Source: Pomphorhynchus laevis
Taxonomy: Eukaryota > Acanthocephala > Palaeacanthocephala > Echinorhynchida > Pomphorhynchidae
NCBI GenBank assembly: GCA_012934845.2
Contig: WNNJ02001456.1
Span: 1 to 64,000 of the forward strand
Direction: 5' to 3'
DNA: 64,000 bases
Part shown: piece by piece, positions 33,201 to 43,095 of the stretch
Numbering within the stretch: position 1 is the stretch's first letter
Layout of the letters: each line of letters starts with the position of its first letter
Position numbers and translations under genes: made by a program
The notes under the pieces: model-generated
The model's database searches: none
What the model saw: the letters and a program-made list of their open reading frames with translations, nothing else
What the model was told of the DNA's origin: nothing

Positions 33201-34290
33201 TAACCTTAATCCTTCTCAGTCTTACTTTTAGAGGATATTCAAAAACGAGAAGTTTGTCTACTGGAAAGATAGCCTTGGGTTGGATCGGTATCATATGCCT
33301 TAACAAAGTTTTGGAGGAATCACTATCTCTACATAATTACGAAACCATTAAATCTCCCAAACCAATCCCGCCCTTGGGTGACTTCCAGGGATCTATCTGT
33401 TCCACATATCATGAACTCTTGGGGGCTACTTCCGAGTACTTCCAAAACAAAACGCACCACTCTCCACTCGTGTCTGTCAGCTTTTAACAGACATTCAGAG
33501 AAAGGAGATCGCAATCACAATGCTATTAGCCTCCCCGTCAGATGTTGCTGACATCAACATCAGCTGTCGAGTTTTTTTACCTAAAAAGAGAATGATCACT
33601 TATCCTAAAGATATGTGGCCCATCTCGATTCAAAACGTGCTCATCCCCATCTACGAAAATTTACTTGCGCGTAGAATCCGCGATCATTTATGTAGGCGTA
33701 ATTTGATCCCACCTAGTTTTCACGCAGGTGCAAAGATGTAGTCTCGGGTATCAGCCGTTTATTTTTAAGATTAAAATATCAGTTAGATCATCCAATCTTA
33801 TTTTAAACTCCAACAGGCTTTTAAACTCGCAGACGGTAGTCTTTCATGCCGCCCCTATCACTAAAAATAAGCTTAAGAGACTAGCACTCTCTGCACTTTC
33901 TTCCATTTTGTAGCCCCAAGCACTCTCCATCTTCACGAGACGAGTAAGATATCTAATGTTTACCGTTACGGTGAATTAGTCTGCCAAAGCTGACCTGTAT
34001 AGACTTATAAATGTATACTGAAGAGAGCTAGGTGGGTCATGAAACGGCTCCAGCATCTGTCATTGAATGGGAAAACCCAAGTGTGCCTCTGTGGGTACTT
34101 GGACTATCCCGGGATTGTTTTTTTCTTCAAAAGGACGTTCTTCAAAGCAAAAACTAAGGTTTTTCAAGCTCTCATCTCGAGATTACCGACCATAGTCGGT
34201 TTCGACTGTATTCTTAGGGGTTGAAAGACCCCGAATGGTTCAGTCGGAAGGCGGCGTGCTGGTACGGCCGGAGGGCTCAGATCTGTCTGG
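30290..34290 (+). mobile_element. LINE-J copy 3, split by a nested LINE-L2
   Basis: ORF1 runs at 30330-31086 (SVKINNIPTYLTKKDVAALK; NPFIRYNLKFTILDTD; YPHCNNGYQWVHW and C-rich knuckles). The 1.06-kb LINE-L2 insertion follows (31319-32381). The endonuclease is at 32520-32830 (NGKRISIGNVYIRPGEIHKN; YDMLLSDFNDRTCRWINGEL), then RT N-terminal residues at 33520-33741 (LLASPSDVADINISCRVFLP) and the 3' part to the UTR at about 34290. The RT motif A to YADD segment is deleted (junction near 33725). An aspartate in GDFN has become SDFN. Dead copy. Confidence 0.75.
31319..32381 (-). mobile_element. LINE-L2 nested insertion, 5'-truncated
   Basis: Inserted in LINE-J copy 3 with the 8-bp target duplication AAGACATT at 31311-31318 and 32382-32389. 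The minus strand encodes the RT end: PQGIILGPLLFSLPLG-like residues, then MQYADDILIYAHAPAHRIHD in a 279-codon uninterrupted frame (32234-31395), through LLGFHFDDHLSLKPF, FPKIDYCLSLFVNSPKSI, RVLFRLRRFDH and the tail SLAWNQLPLDVRRAPSFIIF. The order is that of CR1/L2-group polymerases. The 3' end has the conserved hairpin (31348-31363) and an A-rich tail. The young look of this frame compared with its host copy fits a later insertion. Confidence 0.85.
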
Positions 34291-34879
34291 ACCTTAGGCT
34301 GTAATGATAAGAAGGAATTTAAAGGAAAGGCTACGATTGGAATGGACAATTGATTTAATTTGTGTTTTCTGCATGTTTAATTTCTAAAAAATATCAGTTA
34401 TATAGTTATTTAACAAAACTCTTATTACTTTACATATTACTACGAGGCGTATACTTTAAACTTTTGCCAGCGATTTCGCACTAAAAAAATTGTTTGAAGA
34501 TGATGCGCTACTAACAACCTGAATATGAAATAGGGTTCAGCTTAACAATTATGAATTCAATTGACATAAAATGTGTACTTTAATTCATTAAAGGTTTGAA
34601 GGTATACATATTAGTTGATAATAATGGGTAGATTTATTGACAGCATACAAATTATAAATGTTAATTTATAGGAATAAATTAGCATTATTATTGAATTATT
34701 ATTTATCCTATAAATTAACATTCGCTAAATTCGATGAGATGAAAATCTAATTGATGAGATGTTTCTAAATCATCTCATCTAATTCGATGAGATGATTTGA
34801 AAATCTTCAATACAAATTATACATTTTCATTTTCATTTTAAATATTATAAACTACATTTTCTGAAAATCTTTTATTTAG
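34291..34879. other. AT-rich end of the ankyrin intron
   Basis: No gene is seen. Imperfect repeats of AATTCGATGAGATGA (34730-34800) and palindromic AATTATTATTTATCCTATAAATTAAC-like segments (34660-34720) occur. A pyrimidine-rich TTTTATTTAG acceptor ends at 34879. Confidence 0.45.
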
Positions 34880-35086
34880 AAAATTCAAAAGTTCTTGAAT
34901 TTCTACTCAAAAATACCAGCAATGTAGAATTAAACAATTCAAATGAAGTTACACCACTAATGCTTGCCATAGGCTCTGAAGATATTGAGAAGGTGATGAT
35001 GCTCACAGCTCACGGTGGAAGTCCTAATAACGTGGATTCGGAAGGCAATAGTCCAATTAGCAGTGTAATCTTGAGCGAAAATATAG
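34880..35086 (+). CDS. ankyrin-repeat protein, second visible exon
   Basis: The acceptor TTTATTTAG ends at 34879 and the donor candidate ATAG/GTAGCT is at 35087. With the G carried over from 21128 the frame reads E, NSKVLEFLLKNTSNVELNN, SNEVTPLMLAIGSEDIEKV, MMLTAHGGSPNNVDSEG and NSPISSVILSENIG. These are ankyrin repeats: ..VL.FLLKN...VE..N, TPLMLAI...D.EKV..L..HG..PN..D..GNSPI. Without the donor the frame would end in TGA five bases further (35093). Further exons were not recognised, so the gene is probably incomplete or ends here. Confidence 0.75.
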
Positions 35087-35639
35087 GTAGCTGAACTTTG
35101 AATTATTTAAGTTATTAATTTAGATTAGTGAAGTTTCAGTTGTTTGATTTGATTTATTAGCACTAAAGTAATAGGTGTGTAATCTAGTGATTTTATGTTA
35201 ACACGCTGATTAAATAAATATGCAAAATATGGGATAATTCTTTGGCAATTTAAATTATTTTTAGTATTTAAAAATGTGATCTATGCCAGCCGTACATTTT
35301 TCCTTAAGCCTATGGATAATTTACGATAACATAATCTTCTATTGTCTAAGATGCAGTTCGACATTCTTAAAACTATCCACATCGGCAACCGTCCAATATT
35401 ATTACCCGATTAATAATCGCCATCTGCGAATTTAACAATTTTTTTACATTTCTCTTTTTTTTAAACATGGCAGCTGTAAGTTATAATATTAAATATTAAT
35501 ATAAAACTATATTAATATATAATAAATATTGATACGACTATAATATAAAATTTTAATATTAACTCCTTAAAAGCAAATATATAAAATAAATGCATAATTC
35601 AGATCATTTGTAACAAAATGCAAAGTGAAAAAAAATTTC
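35087..35639. other. intergenic or intronic DNA, nothing recognised
   Basis: Positions 35280-35430 are less AT-rich but both strands carry stops in all frames. A possible ATG followed by a splice-donor-like GTAAGT lies at 35466-35480 (ATGGCAGCTGTAAGT); too short to call. Confidence 0.35.
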
Positions 35640-36240
35640 AACAGCCCGTCATATTAATCAGATCAGATAGCTAAGTCTACGTAATTTATACCAAACATAT
35701 ATATCAAAAGTAAAGATAAATAATAAATAATTATAATATTTATATCAAGTTAAAATTTAAAATTGAAATTTAAAATAAAAGTCGATTATTATGATTAAAC
35801 TGATAAATAGCAGACGTTGTATTAAAATCAGACACTGTGAACAACCGTAAATGTAACAAATATATAAATCAACACGTTAATTTACTATTAATCGAAGAAC
35901 TTTTATGGATGGATAATAAATAATATACTTTGTATTAGAATAAGATACTAGATAGTTATTTCAGAGGAAATACATCATTAGCATGTATTTGGCCTGCTGC
36001 TATGTTGGTTAGAGGAATAGGAGCCGAAACCTGATAGCATAGCAGTTCTTCCTGATTTGATTAATGTCAGTTATCTGACTTGATTAATTTGGTCTTAAAC
36101 TATTTTCTTTTATTTATGATTTTGTTGAGAGTTAAACTATTTTCTTTTATTTATGATTTTGTTACTATGACAACAAGATGTAGCAGATATGTTTTCCACC
36201 TGATTAAATCTATTCATTATTCTGATACAACGTATTAGAA
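35640..36240 (+). mobile_element. PLE-1 fragment, copy at 36 kb
   Basis: Contains the terminal motif CAGATAGCTAAGTCTACGT (35660), then a second part starting with the decayed RT end (AACTTTTATGGATGGATAAT at 35900) and the 3' module at about 35960-36050. The module P2 strands CTGCTATG/CATAGCAG are intact. Two terminal sequences in the same 600 bp suggest partial tandem or rearranged copies. Confidence 0.65.
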
Positions 36241-36387
36241 TGTGGTGTTTATAATGATAAGTACATTATATCATAATATTATATTATAATATTATATATT
36301 ATAATTTTATAATTTAATAATATTTATAATATAATATTAATTATAATATAATTAATATACTATAATTATATTATAATATAAAATTAT

Positions 36388-36881
36388 ATTGTTTAGGGCT
36401 TTTAAACATCGAGAGAAATAGAAAAAGAAAGTTATTTAAAAAATTGTACATTAATATTTTTCAATATTCATGAATACTAAAAATAATTTTAGATTACAAG
36501 TAGATCAATATCACGGAAAGAGATATCATTGAAATAGCAATATATTTGTAGACTGATTAGAATCAAGACGATCAGAAATTACTTGTGTAGTCATCTTTAC
36601 AAAGGAAATTTTGATAACTAATACTGAAATGTAGTGTACTACTTCTGGCTTAAAATGAAAATAATTTTTATTATTTTCATCTACTGTTAAATCTATTTAT
36701 TTTTTCCAAATCATTTATTTTTTTACAATAAATCAAATATCTCAAATGACAGAAAATGACAGTTAAATTATAATAAATTAGAAAAACATTACATTTGAAA
36801 AGGACTATTGCCATAGTCGAAAATTTGTGAATAATAATTTTCTTTTTCTATTCTTTTCGATGTTTAAACGCCCTGAACAAT
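36388..36881. mobile_element. 494-bp MITE with about 45-bp terminal inverted repeats (copy 1)
   Basis: The left end ATTGTTTAGGGC and right end GCCCTGAACAAT are inverted repeats continuing as TTTAAACATCGAGAGAAATAG / CTATTCTTTTCGATGTTTAAA and a stretch of AAAGAAAGTTATT. No ORF longer than 60 codons. The interior is repeated at 40162-40541 with only a few differences. The superfamily of the source transposon cannot be named; a target duplication is not obvious. Confidence 0.75.
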
Positions 36882-37284
36882 TGAATAGCACATTAAACGT
36901 AGCATTGGACAAAATAAATTATATTTTAATTATAATTAATTAAAATATAGTGGATTATAATTGAGTGGATTAGCTTGGCTGTTGAAGTTTTTTATGGATG
37001 CTCGTCGAATCTATAACGATACACATTTAACGAGGATGAATGAAATGTTGTTTCTAAGGTGAGTGATGCATTCGTGATCAGGTGTATTGTGTTTAACCGC
37101 CTGTTTATGTGATCACTGCCGTAATACTCTGTCTTAATTAGGACCTGTTTCTTAGCGCGGAAAACATGAGAGGGTGAAATCTGGAGCACTTGATTTTTGC
37201 CACTCTTTCAGCATATTTTGCTTGTTTTCTATTATCATAATAATTATGCAAATCGATGATCCGTTGGGAATACGATGAGGAAAG
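36882..37284. other. short unassigned segment and RLE-1 3' region
   Basis: AT-rich up to 36960, then GC-richer sequence (37000-37260) that reads in fragments as the downstream part of the RLE-1 copy on the minus strand. I could not define the element end. Confidence 0.4.
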
Positions 37285-39545
37285 CGGATTAAAAAACAAA
37301 CGTCCATGAATGACCGTTCCATCGTTGTCCGAATAGATTATTGCATGCTATGTCTAGTCGAGCCGACCTCTCTGTGGTTGTACTGATATTATCAAATAGC
37401 ATTAAATCTGGCACTGGTAGTAGTGACGGCTCAATAACAACATTGACACACACATCACGAAGTGCTAACGCGATCTTGTCTCTTATTGTGTTATGTCGTA
37501 TGAAAGGTATTCCACCAACTTGACATGAGAGCACATGTACAATGCTGAAGTTCTGTCCACAAATATAATTAGATAGGGTGTTTAGTGGTTCCCATCCATA
37601 TCTTGCTGATATCGTGTCTTGAAATTGTTGCTTCGATAAGTATCGACCAGTTTGTGTAACAGGAAAAGTGCTGAGCCTTAACGAGGTTCCAGAATTATTA
37701 GTTATATGTTTTATATTCTCCTTTTCTATTCTTGTTAGTTCGTCAAATACCTGCATTTGCATTTCTTTGTATCGCAATTGTTTTTCTTCCTTTAAAAATG
37801 GCGTTATTTTAATTTATTTGTATTCCAATTGTTTTTTCCTTTAAGAGGGCGTTTCGATGGATTGATGTAATATCCAAAACCATGACTTATTTCTTGCAGG
37901 GTATAGCATAAGGAAAACAAATGTTTGTAGGATCCAACGCATGTGCAATCGTCCGCGTATCACTGATGCATTACTTCGGAAATCCTATTTTCTAATTCTC
38001 TGATGAGCGGAAGTGAGGCAGCTGCGTATGCAGCCATCGCGAGGGGGTCGCCCTGCGTGAATGCATCCTCTGAGCATAATAACTATTTCTCTAATGCCAT
38101 AGATGTAGGTGATGAGTAACAATTACTTAGTATAATCGTCATCGTCAGACATATTTTGTTCATGTTTTTAAGAGCTGTATGTCTGTTTGCACAATTTAAT
38201 GCGTTTTGGGCATCTAGTAGTAGAATACACTTATCATTCGACTTTTCTAATTCTATTCTAATCGATTGAATTGCCGATTCTATTGCGCATTATTGCCTTG
38301 CACATAGTTGAACTTTGCCTGTAACCTTAATTAACTCACCGCGAATGCGCTTGGAGATTACTCTTACTACAATTCAACGCAGTACTTATCCGATTCCTAT
38401 GAGCGAATATCTGGAAACTTATCCAATGGTATCAGCCTGCATACTTTAAAGGCTTCAAGGTGAATATCGTGCATTCATGTTGTTGAGATGCGTATTGCAA
38501 AATCTGCGACATTCTCAGCTAGTTGTTTTGACTCATTACCACGCTGTCGGTAAATCGCGCCAAATCTTCGCATCCATCCCGGATGGCCCCCGGATCCTTG
38601 TGTTTTCTTGTAGGCAGCTATTACATTATCATTTGTGATATCATGAAATATGATGCTATTGTACAAAGAGCATCCAATAAGCGGTGAGCTAAGAATGCAA
38701 CTTAAATCTACTTGATATCCAAGTTGTAGATCCTCTTATTTATCAAGAACATTATATCCTTCAAATGGTTTATACGTGCCTAATATTATTGACGTTTGGC
38801 CGTTGGACTTCAGCAATCTTGCAATGTTTCCGAATTTCCCATTTCGTGTCAGTTTAAGTATGTTCTGGATCATAGCAGATTTGGTGCTTGATGTAGCCTC
38901 GGGTTGAGACTTGCTTTTAATTTGCAGGAATAAAGCCTCAGATAAAAGTGTATCTAGGTGATCCTCCTTCCATAATATTAAACCGCAAGTCAGCGTTTTT
39001 CTTATAACACTAATTTTATTCGAGCCTGTCCTTTGTAGTAATAGCTGAGATAGGATAGTTATCATCTTTAAAGCTATGCATGCTTTTGATAAATTCGAAT
39101 TGAATTCCTCCAGAAGTTCAGATATAATTGAGACAAACTGCTTTGCAACGTTGCATTTCGGTAGGTCGATAAGGTTTGGTTTCTAATGAATTACGCTGTC
39201 TTATATTGTGTCTAGTGTTTTATATTCACTGGGGGCCTTTCCTGAGTTACACAGTCCGCAGAATCACGAGATATGTGTTGTGATGTAGGTTGTTGTCCGT
39301 CCTTTAAACTAGAATATGATTTTGTACGATGCCAAGGGGATTCAAGTCATCCACTCTACTTACTGATTCCGCAGGAGAAGTAGAAGACACCGTCTGTGGT
39401 CCAATATGTACACGATTGTTACAATCAGGCGCACGGTAATTCGCGCAAGGAACTCCTGCCTCGCGCATCTGCAACCTTTGCACTTTGCGGAAGGACAATT
39501 GCATTTGCAGCACAGCATTTGATTAGACGGTTTTTCTTTGGGCAT
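37285..39545 (-). mobile_element. restriction-endonuclease LINE RLE-1, decayed copy
   Basis: On the minus strand, the Cys-rich N-terminus (39545-39390) reads CCKCNCPSAKCKGCRCAR, then needs a +1 shift to continue GVPCANYRAPDCNNRVH. The RT follows: a DA..ALNCANRHTALKNMNK-type motif A (about 38220), AFTQGDPLAMAAYAAASL (about 38065) and YADDC after an in-frame stop where RLE-1 at 42.06 kb has Trp (about 37960). The C-terminal finger and endonuclease are at 37777-37289: CGQNFSIVHVLSCQVGG, IPFIRHNTIRDKIALAL, IEPSLLPVPD and SARLDIACNNLFG. At least four breaks make it dead. Confidence 0.75.
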
Positions 39546-39934
39546 GTTTAAAAGTCGTTCGAATGGTATCCTGTTATGACTCGTAATAAACGTTACTTTG
39601 TAGATAAGTAATTTTAATTCACAAGATTGCGCATCCCGGGACGTACCCTAGGCGTACGGATTCCTTGTCAAAAGTCCGACTTTACAGTTATAGTGAATCA
39701 ATTATAGTGCCTGATATCTTCAATGCTACTTCGTAGTCGTCGAAGCGTTGTTGGTCTGATCTAAAAGCAGGAGGATCTGAGTGAATCAATTATAGTTCTT
39801 ATATACTTATTGGTTATACGTTGTACTTGTGCTAATGATTATACGATGCTAAGTCAGCTGTTAATTTTTTTCCTAATTAAGTTATAATATATTATAACTT
39901 AATTATCCAGATTATTATAATAACTTATTTACCC
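39546..39934. other. unassigned DNA between RLE-1 and PLE-1
   Basis: Positions 39546-39830 are moderately GC-rich and may be the RLE-1 5' UTR (they lie upstream of its Cys-rich ORF start). TGAATCAATTATAGT occurs twice (39692 and 39782). No other feature. Confidence 0.4.
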
Positions 39935-40075
39935 AGATGTTATCAGGATAAACTGCTATGTTATCATGTTTCGATCCTATTCCTGGACCCAACATAGCAG
40001 CGGGGACAAATACATACTAATGTCGTATTTCATCTAATCAAATTTATTTACGTAGTACCTTATATGATTAATATT
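39935..40075 (-). mobile_element. PLE-1 3' fragment, copy at 40 kb
   Basis: Contains only the 3' module (about 39955-40045). Outer strand reads GATG pairing with TATC, P2 CTGCTATG with CATAGCAG. It ends abruptly where the MITE flank begins at about 40075. Confidence 0.7.
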
Positions 40076-40161
40076 TATAATATTATATATTATAATATTA
40101 TAATATTTACAATATAATTTATAATTATAATATAATTAATATACTATAATTATATTATAAT

Positions 40162-40541
40162 ATAAAATTATATTGTTTAGGGCTTTTAAACATCGAGAAA
40201 AATAGAAAAAGAAAGTTATTTAAAAAATTGTACATTAATATTTTTCAATATTCATGAATACTAAAAATAATTTTAGATTACAAGTAGATCAATATCACGG
40301 AAAGAGATATCATTGAAATAGCAATATATTTGTAGACTGATTAGAATCAAGACGATCAGAAATTACTTGTGTAGTCATCTTTACAAAGGAAATTTTGATA
40401 ACTAATACTGAAATGTAGTGTACTGCTTCTGGCTTAAAATTAAAATAATTTTTATTATTTTCATCTACTGTTAAATCTATTTATTTTTTCCAAATCATTT
40501 ATTTTTTTTACAATAAATCAAATATCTCAAATGACAGAGTT
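40162..40541. mobile_element. MITE copy 2, right end missing
   Basis: Nearly identical to 36388-36766 (shared TTGTTTAGGGCTTTTAAAC, GATATCATTGAAATAGC and ATCTACTGTTAAATC blocks), with the AT-rich flank to its left also shared (36280 and 40075). The homology stops after CAAATGACAG; the right terminal inverted repeat is absent and RLE-1 sequence follows. Confidence 0.75.
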
Positions 40542-40609
40542 TAAAATCAAAGGCTAATAATAATTATTACAAGCAAGCATTGGCTATCTCTTATGTTGAT
40601 CGAAAATGA

Positions 40610-42430
40610 TCGTGAACAGGTTTTCCATATGTAGAGCGTGGCGCTCTTAAACAGGCAGACGCAGCACGAGCTAAGGCATATGAAATTTTCTCTCGTATAT
40701 TTTTGATTATTTGAGGATATGGGAGTTCGCGTTTTGAGCTTAATTTTGACGCTATTTGCTTCATTATCCTATTAGATTCCTGACTTGATCCTCCTGAAGA
40801 CGAAAAAATTAACGGCTGAAATGCGCCTGTTCTAAACTTGAAATTCGCTCTCCATACTTCGATATTTTCTGTTTTTCATGGTATTCAAAGTCAGCCTTAC
40901 ACTCAGTTCGGGAGTTAGAGGGACATGCACATTAAATATCGCGACATCCAAAAATGTCCGCTCAAACCGGCTTCCGAATAGTCCACTACATACAACATCC
41001 AGACGCGCTTCTTTCGATACGCTTGTGCTATTGTAATTAAAACGATAATCAGATGGTACGGGTGCTAATACTGGTTCAACCTCCACGCCACTGCATATCC
41101 CGCTTAAGAGGTGAGAAAATATATCCCTTACTTCATTATGCCTGATAGATGGTAATACTCCAGTCTGGCACGAAAATGCATGATTGATAGTTATTTCTGA
41201 AGAACATATGCATTTCTTAGTTTCTAATGCTCGCAAAGACCATTCATAGCGACCTGTTAATGCATCGCTAAACTCATTGTTTGTAAGCCGAAACCCCTTG
41301 TGACGTAGAGGTAGGGATGATAGCCACGATGAAGCTCCCTTGTAACTAGCATGTGCCAATATCTTAAAGTAATCCGCTGGTAGAGATTTTAGTATTAATT
41401 CTTTCCTCGATTTGGCTACGTTTAATCTCATGTACGAAATGTTTCTAGCTATTTGAGTTTGAACATCCCTCAGGTTTTCTCCCGTATATCCGTCTCGATA
41501 GGTTTCGTACATTCTACGAGAACAATCGTACTTCAAGTCAGCGATGTATTCCGGATCAACTAACCCAATGCCCCCTAACTTTAACGATAGAGTTAATAAT
41601 TCTTTATGTGCTTGTTCAATTTTCGCTTGTGTGATTGACTCAATAAAACCGCTATACAATAGGTTTTTCAGACATCTAGCGACATCCGTGCACATTGGTA
41701 CTGTTCTGTAAGTATATATCCATTTACATTGCACAGAGTGTATTAAGCCGGAATAAGCAGTCTGTCGATCAATTTTACTAACTTCAACTAATCTTTCAAG
41801 TGTGGATGCCCAGGATGTTACCCTGTTTTTTATAATATCCAAAACATCAGCTTCTGCTCCAATAAGAGTTCCGAGTACATCGATAGCATGCTCACTTATT
41901 TTACAGCCAGTGAAGTTGCTAGTGTCGAATTCATGTTCCTTGTGTATTAGCAGCTGTGTCTTTAGTGGATTAACGTAATATCTAAATTTTGGGTCTATTG
42001 TTTTTAGTATTTCCCAGGCTCTAGATAAATCATCGCTAGGACGGACAAAGTTTGCATCGTCTGCGTACCATCGTTGAATCACTGACGGTAAACGTTTTTG
42101 AATATGTAGGATAAGTGCTAGAGTCGAAACGGCAAATGCAGCCATGGCCAGAGGGTCACCTTGAGTGAAACCCTCTTTTGAAAATATCGGATCACTATCA
42201 GTAAACATTGTTGATGACTTTACGTATAAGTTCACTAGTATTGTTTCTAGAAACGGACAAATGAATTTTATGTTTTCTAATGTTAGACGTCGATTTACGG
42301 AATTAAAAGCGTTTGTTGCATCCACGGCCAGTAAGCCAAAGTCACCCCGAGAGTGAAAGGAATCTGATAAGGAATGAACAGCGAATTCTATTCCGCTTCT
42401 CTGTGATGCGCACAATTGCACAGTTCCCAT
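40610..42430 (-). mobile_element. restriction-endonuclease LINE RLE-1, best copy
   Basis: A 532-codon open frame (42430-40832), 5'-truncated: the polymerase starts inside the palm. Motifs by residue: LLAVDATNAFNSVNR 33-47 (motif A), GFTQGDPLAMAAFA 87-100 (motif B), WYADDANF 121-128 (catalytic YADD). Then comes a thumb region, a C-terminal finger CIC...H...C at 407-421, and an endonuclease-like part with RHNEVRD 430-436, LDVV 477-480 and FLDVAIFN 493-500. Past the stop, a shifted frame (40850-40625) continues GAFQPLIFSS and PYPQIIKNIREKISYALARA, showing a frameshift near 40850. Related sequences in LINEs have the same finger plus PD-(D/E)XK-type nuclease. The catalytic YADD is preserved. Confidence 0.85.
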
Positions 42431-42469
42431 TACATCCTAAATATGGTTTCTAATTTTTCCTAAAAATTA

Positions 42470-42680
42470 GAAATATTGACTAATAAATAGCATATTGACT
42501 AATGAATTGACTAATAAATAACGGACAATGTATCATAATAAGGATTAGAGGTCATCATGATGAACTGCTGTGTTATCATGTTTCGACAATATTCCTGGAC
42601 CGAACATAACAGTGGGCCAAATACATGCTAATGTCGTATTTCATCTAATTAAATTTATTTATCTAGTATAAATTTATTTA
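42470..42680 (-). mobile_element. PLE-1 3' fragment truncating RLE-1
   Basis: Contains the 3' module at about 42550-42645 and its downstream repeat with several ATTGACTAATAAATA units. In this copy the outer stem is GATG/CATC where most others have GAGG/CCTC, a compensatory change. It abuts the 5' end of the RLE-1 open frame at 42430, so the loss of the RLE-1 5' part may be due to this event. Confidence 0.75.
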
Positions 42681-42849
42681 ATTTAACGTTATTTATTCAT
42701 TTATGACCAAATATGTAGCCTTAGTTATCGATCTGATTGAAATCGATGAAGAAATGTGATTGAGCTAAATGTCCGCCAATCTACCTCTCTGCAGTGCTCC
42801 AAACGCCTAATCTTATCCCATTTAAAAAATTTATCTGTTTGACTTTTTC

Positions 42850-42915
42850 ACATTTTGTTAGTGGACTTGTAAGTGTGCGGCTGGCACGCATTTGCTACGT
42901 TAAATAAATATATAT
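42850..42915 (+). repeat. LINE-L2 3'-end remnant
   Basis: GTGGACTTGTAAGTGTGCGG..., GCACGCATTTGCTACGTTAA and AATAAAT match the 3' UTR end of the four larger LINE-L2 copies, including the hairpin (42873-42889: GTGTGC/GCACGC). No coding sequence precedes it, so only the last about 60 bases survive. Confidence 0.7.
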
Positions 42916-42959
42916 TTGAGCTGAATGTAGATATAAGGCAAATAAGTTTCTTTCTTTGC

Positions 42960-43095
42960 TTTATTCAGCTATCTATAAAGCAAATCGACAAGTAGATAAT
43001 GTTTAATATTTATATTTGAATATGACATTCACTGATTTTTATTTCGAGCAACAATGCAATCGTTAAGACGTGATTGCTGACGAATTATACGACAG
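42960..43095. repeat. direct repeat, left flank of PLE-1 main copy
   Basis: Matches 45605-45710: shared TATCTATAAAGCAAAT.GACAA, GTAGATAAT and CAACAATG.AATC.TTAAGACG, then GATGG/GATTGCT.ACGAATTAT. The pair encloses a 2.5-kb segment holding the PLE-1 copy. Confidence 0.75.

Noticed and set aside
35466-35480. Start exon ATGGCAGCT followed by a GTAAGT donor
   Set aside because: Three codons are too little evidence in AT-rich DNA.
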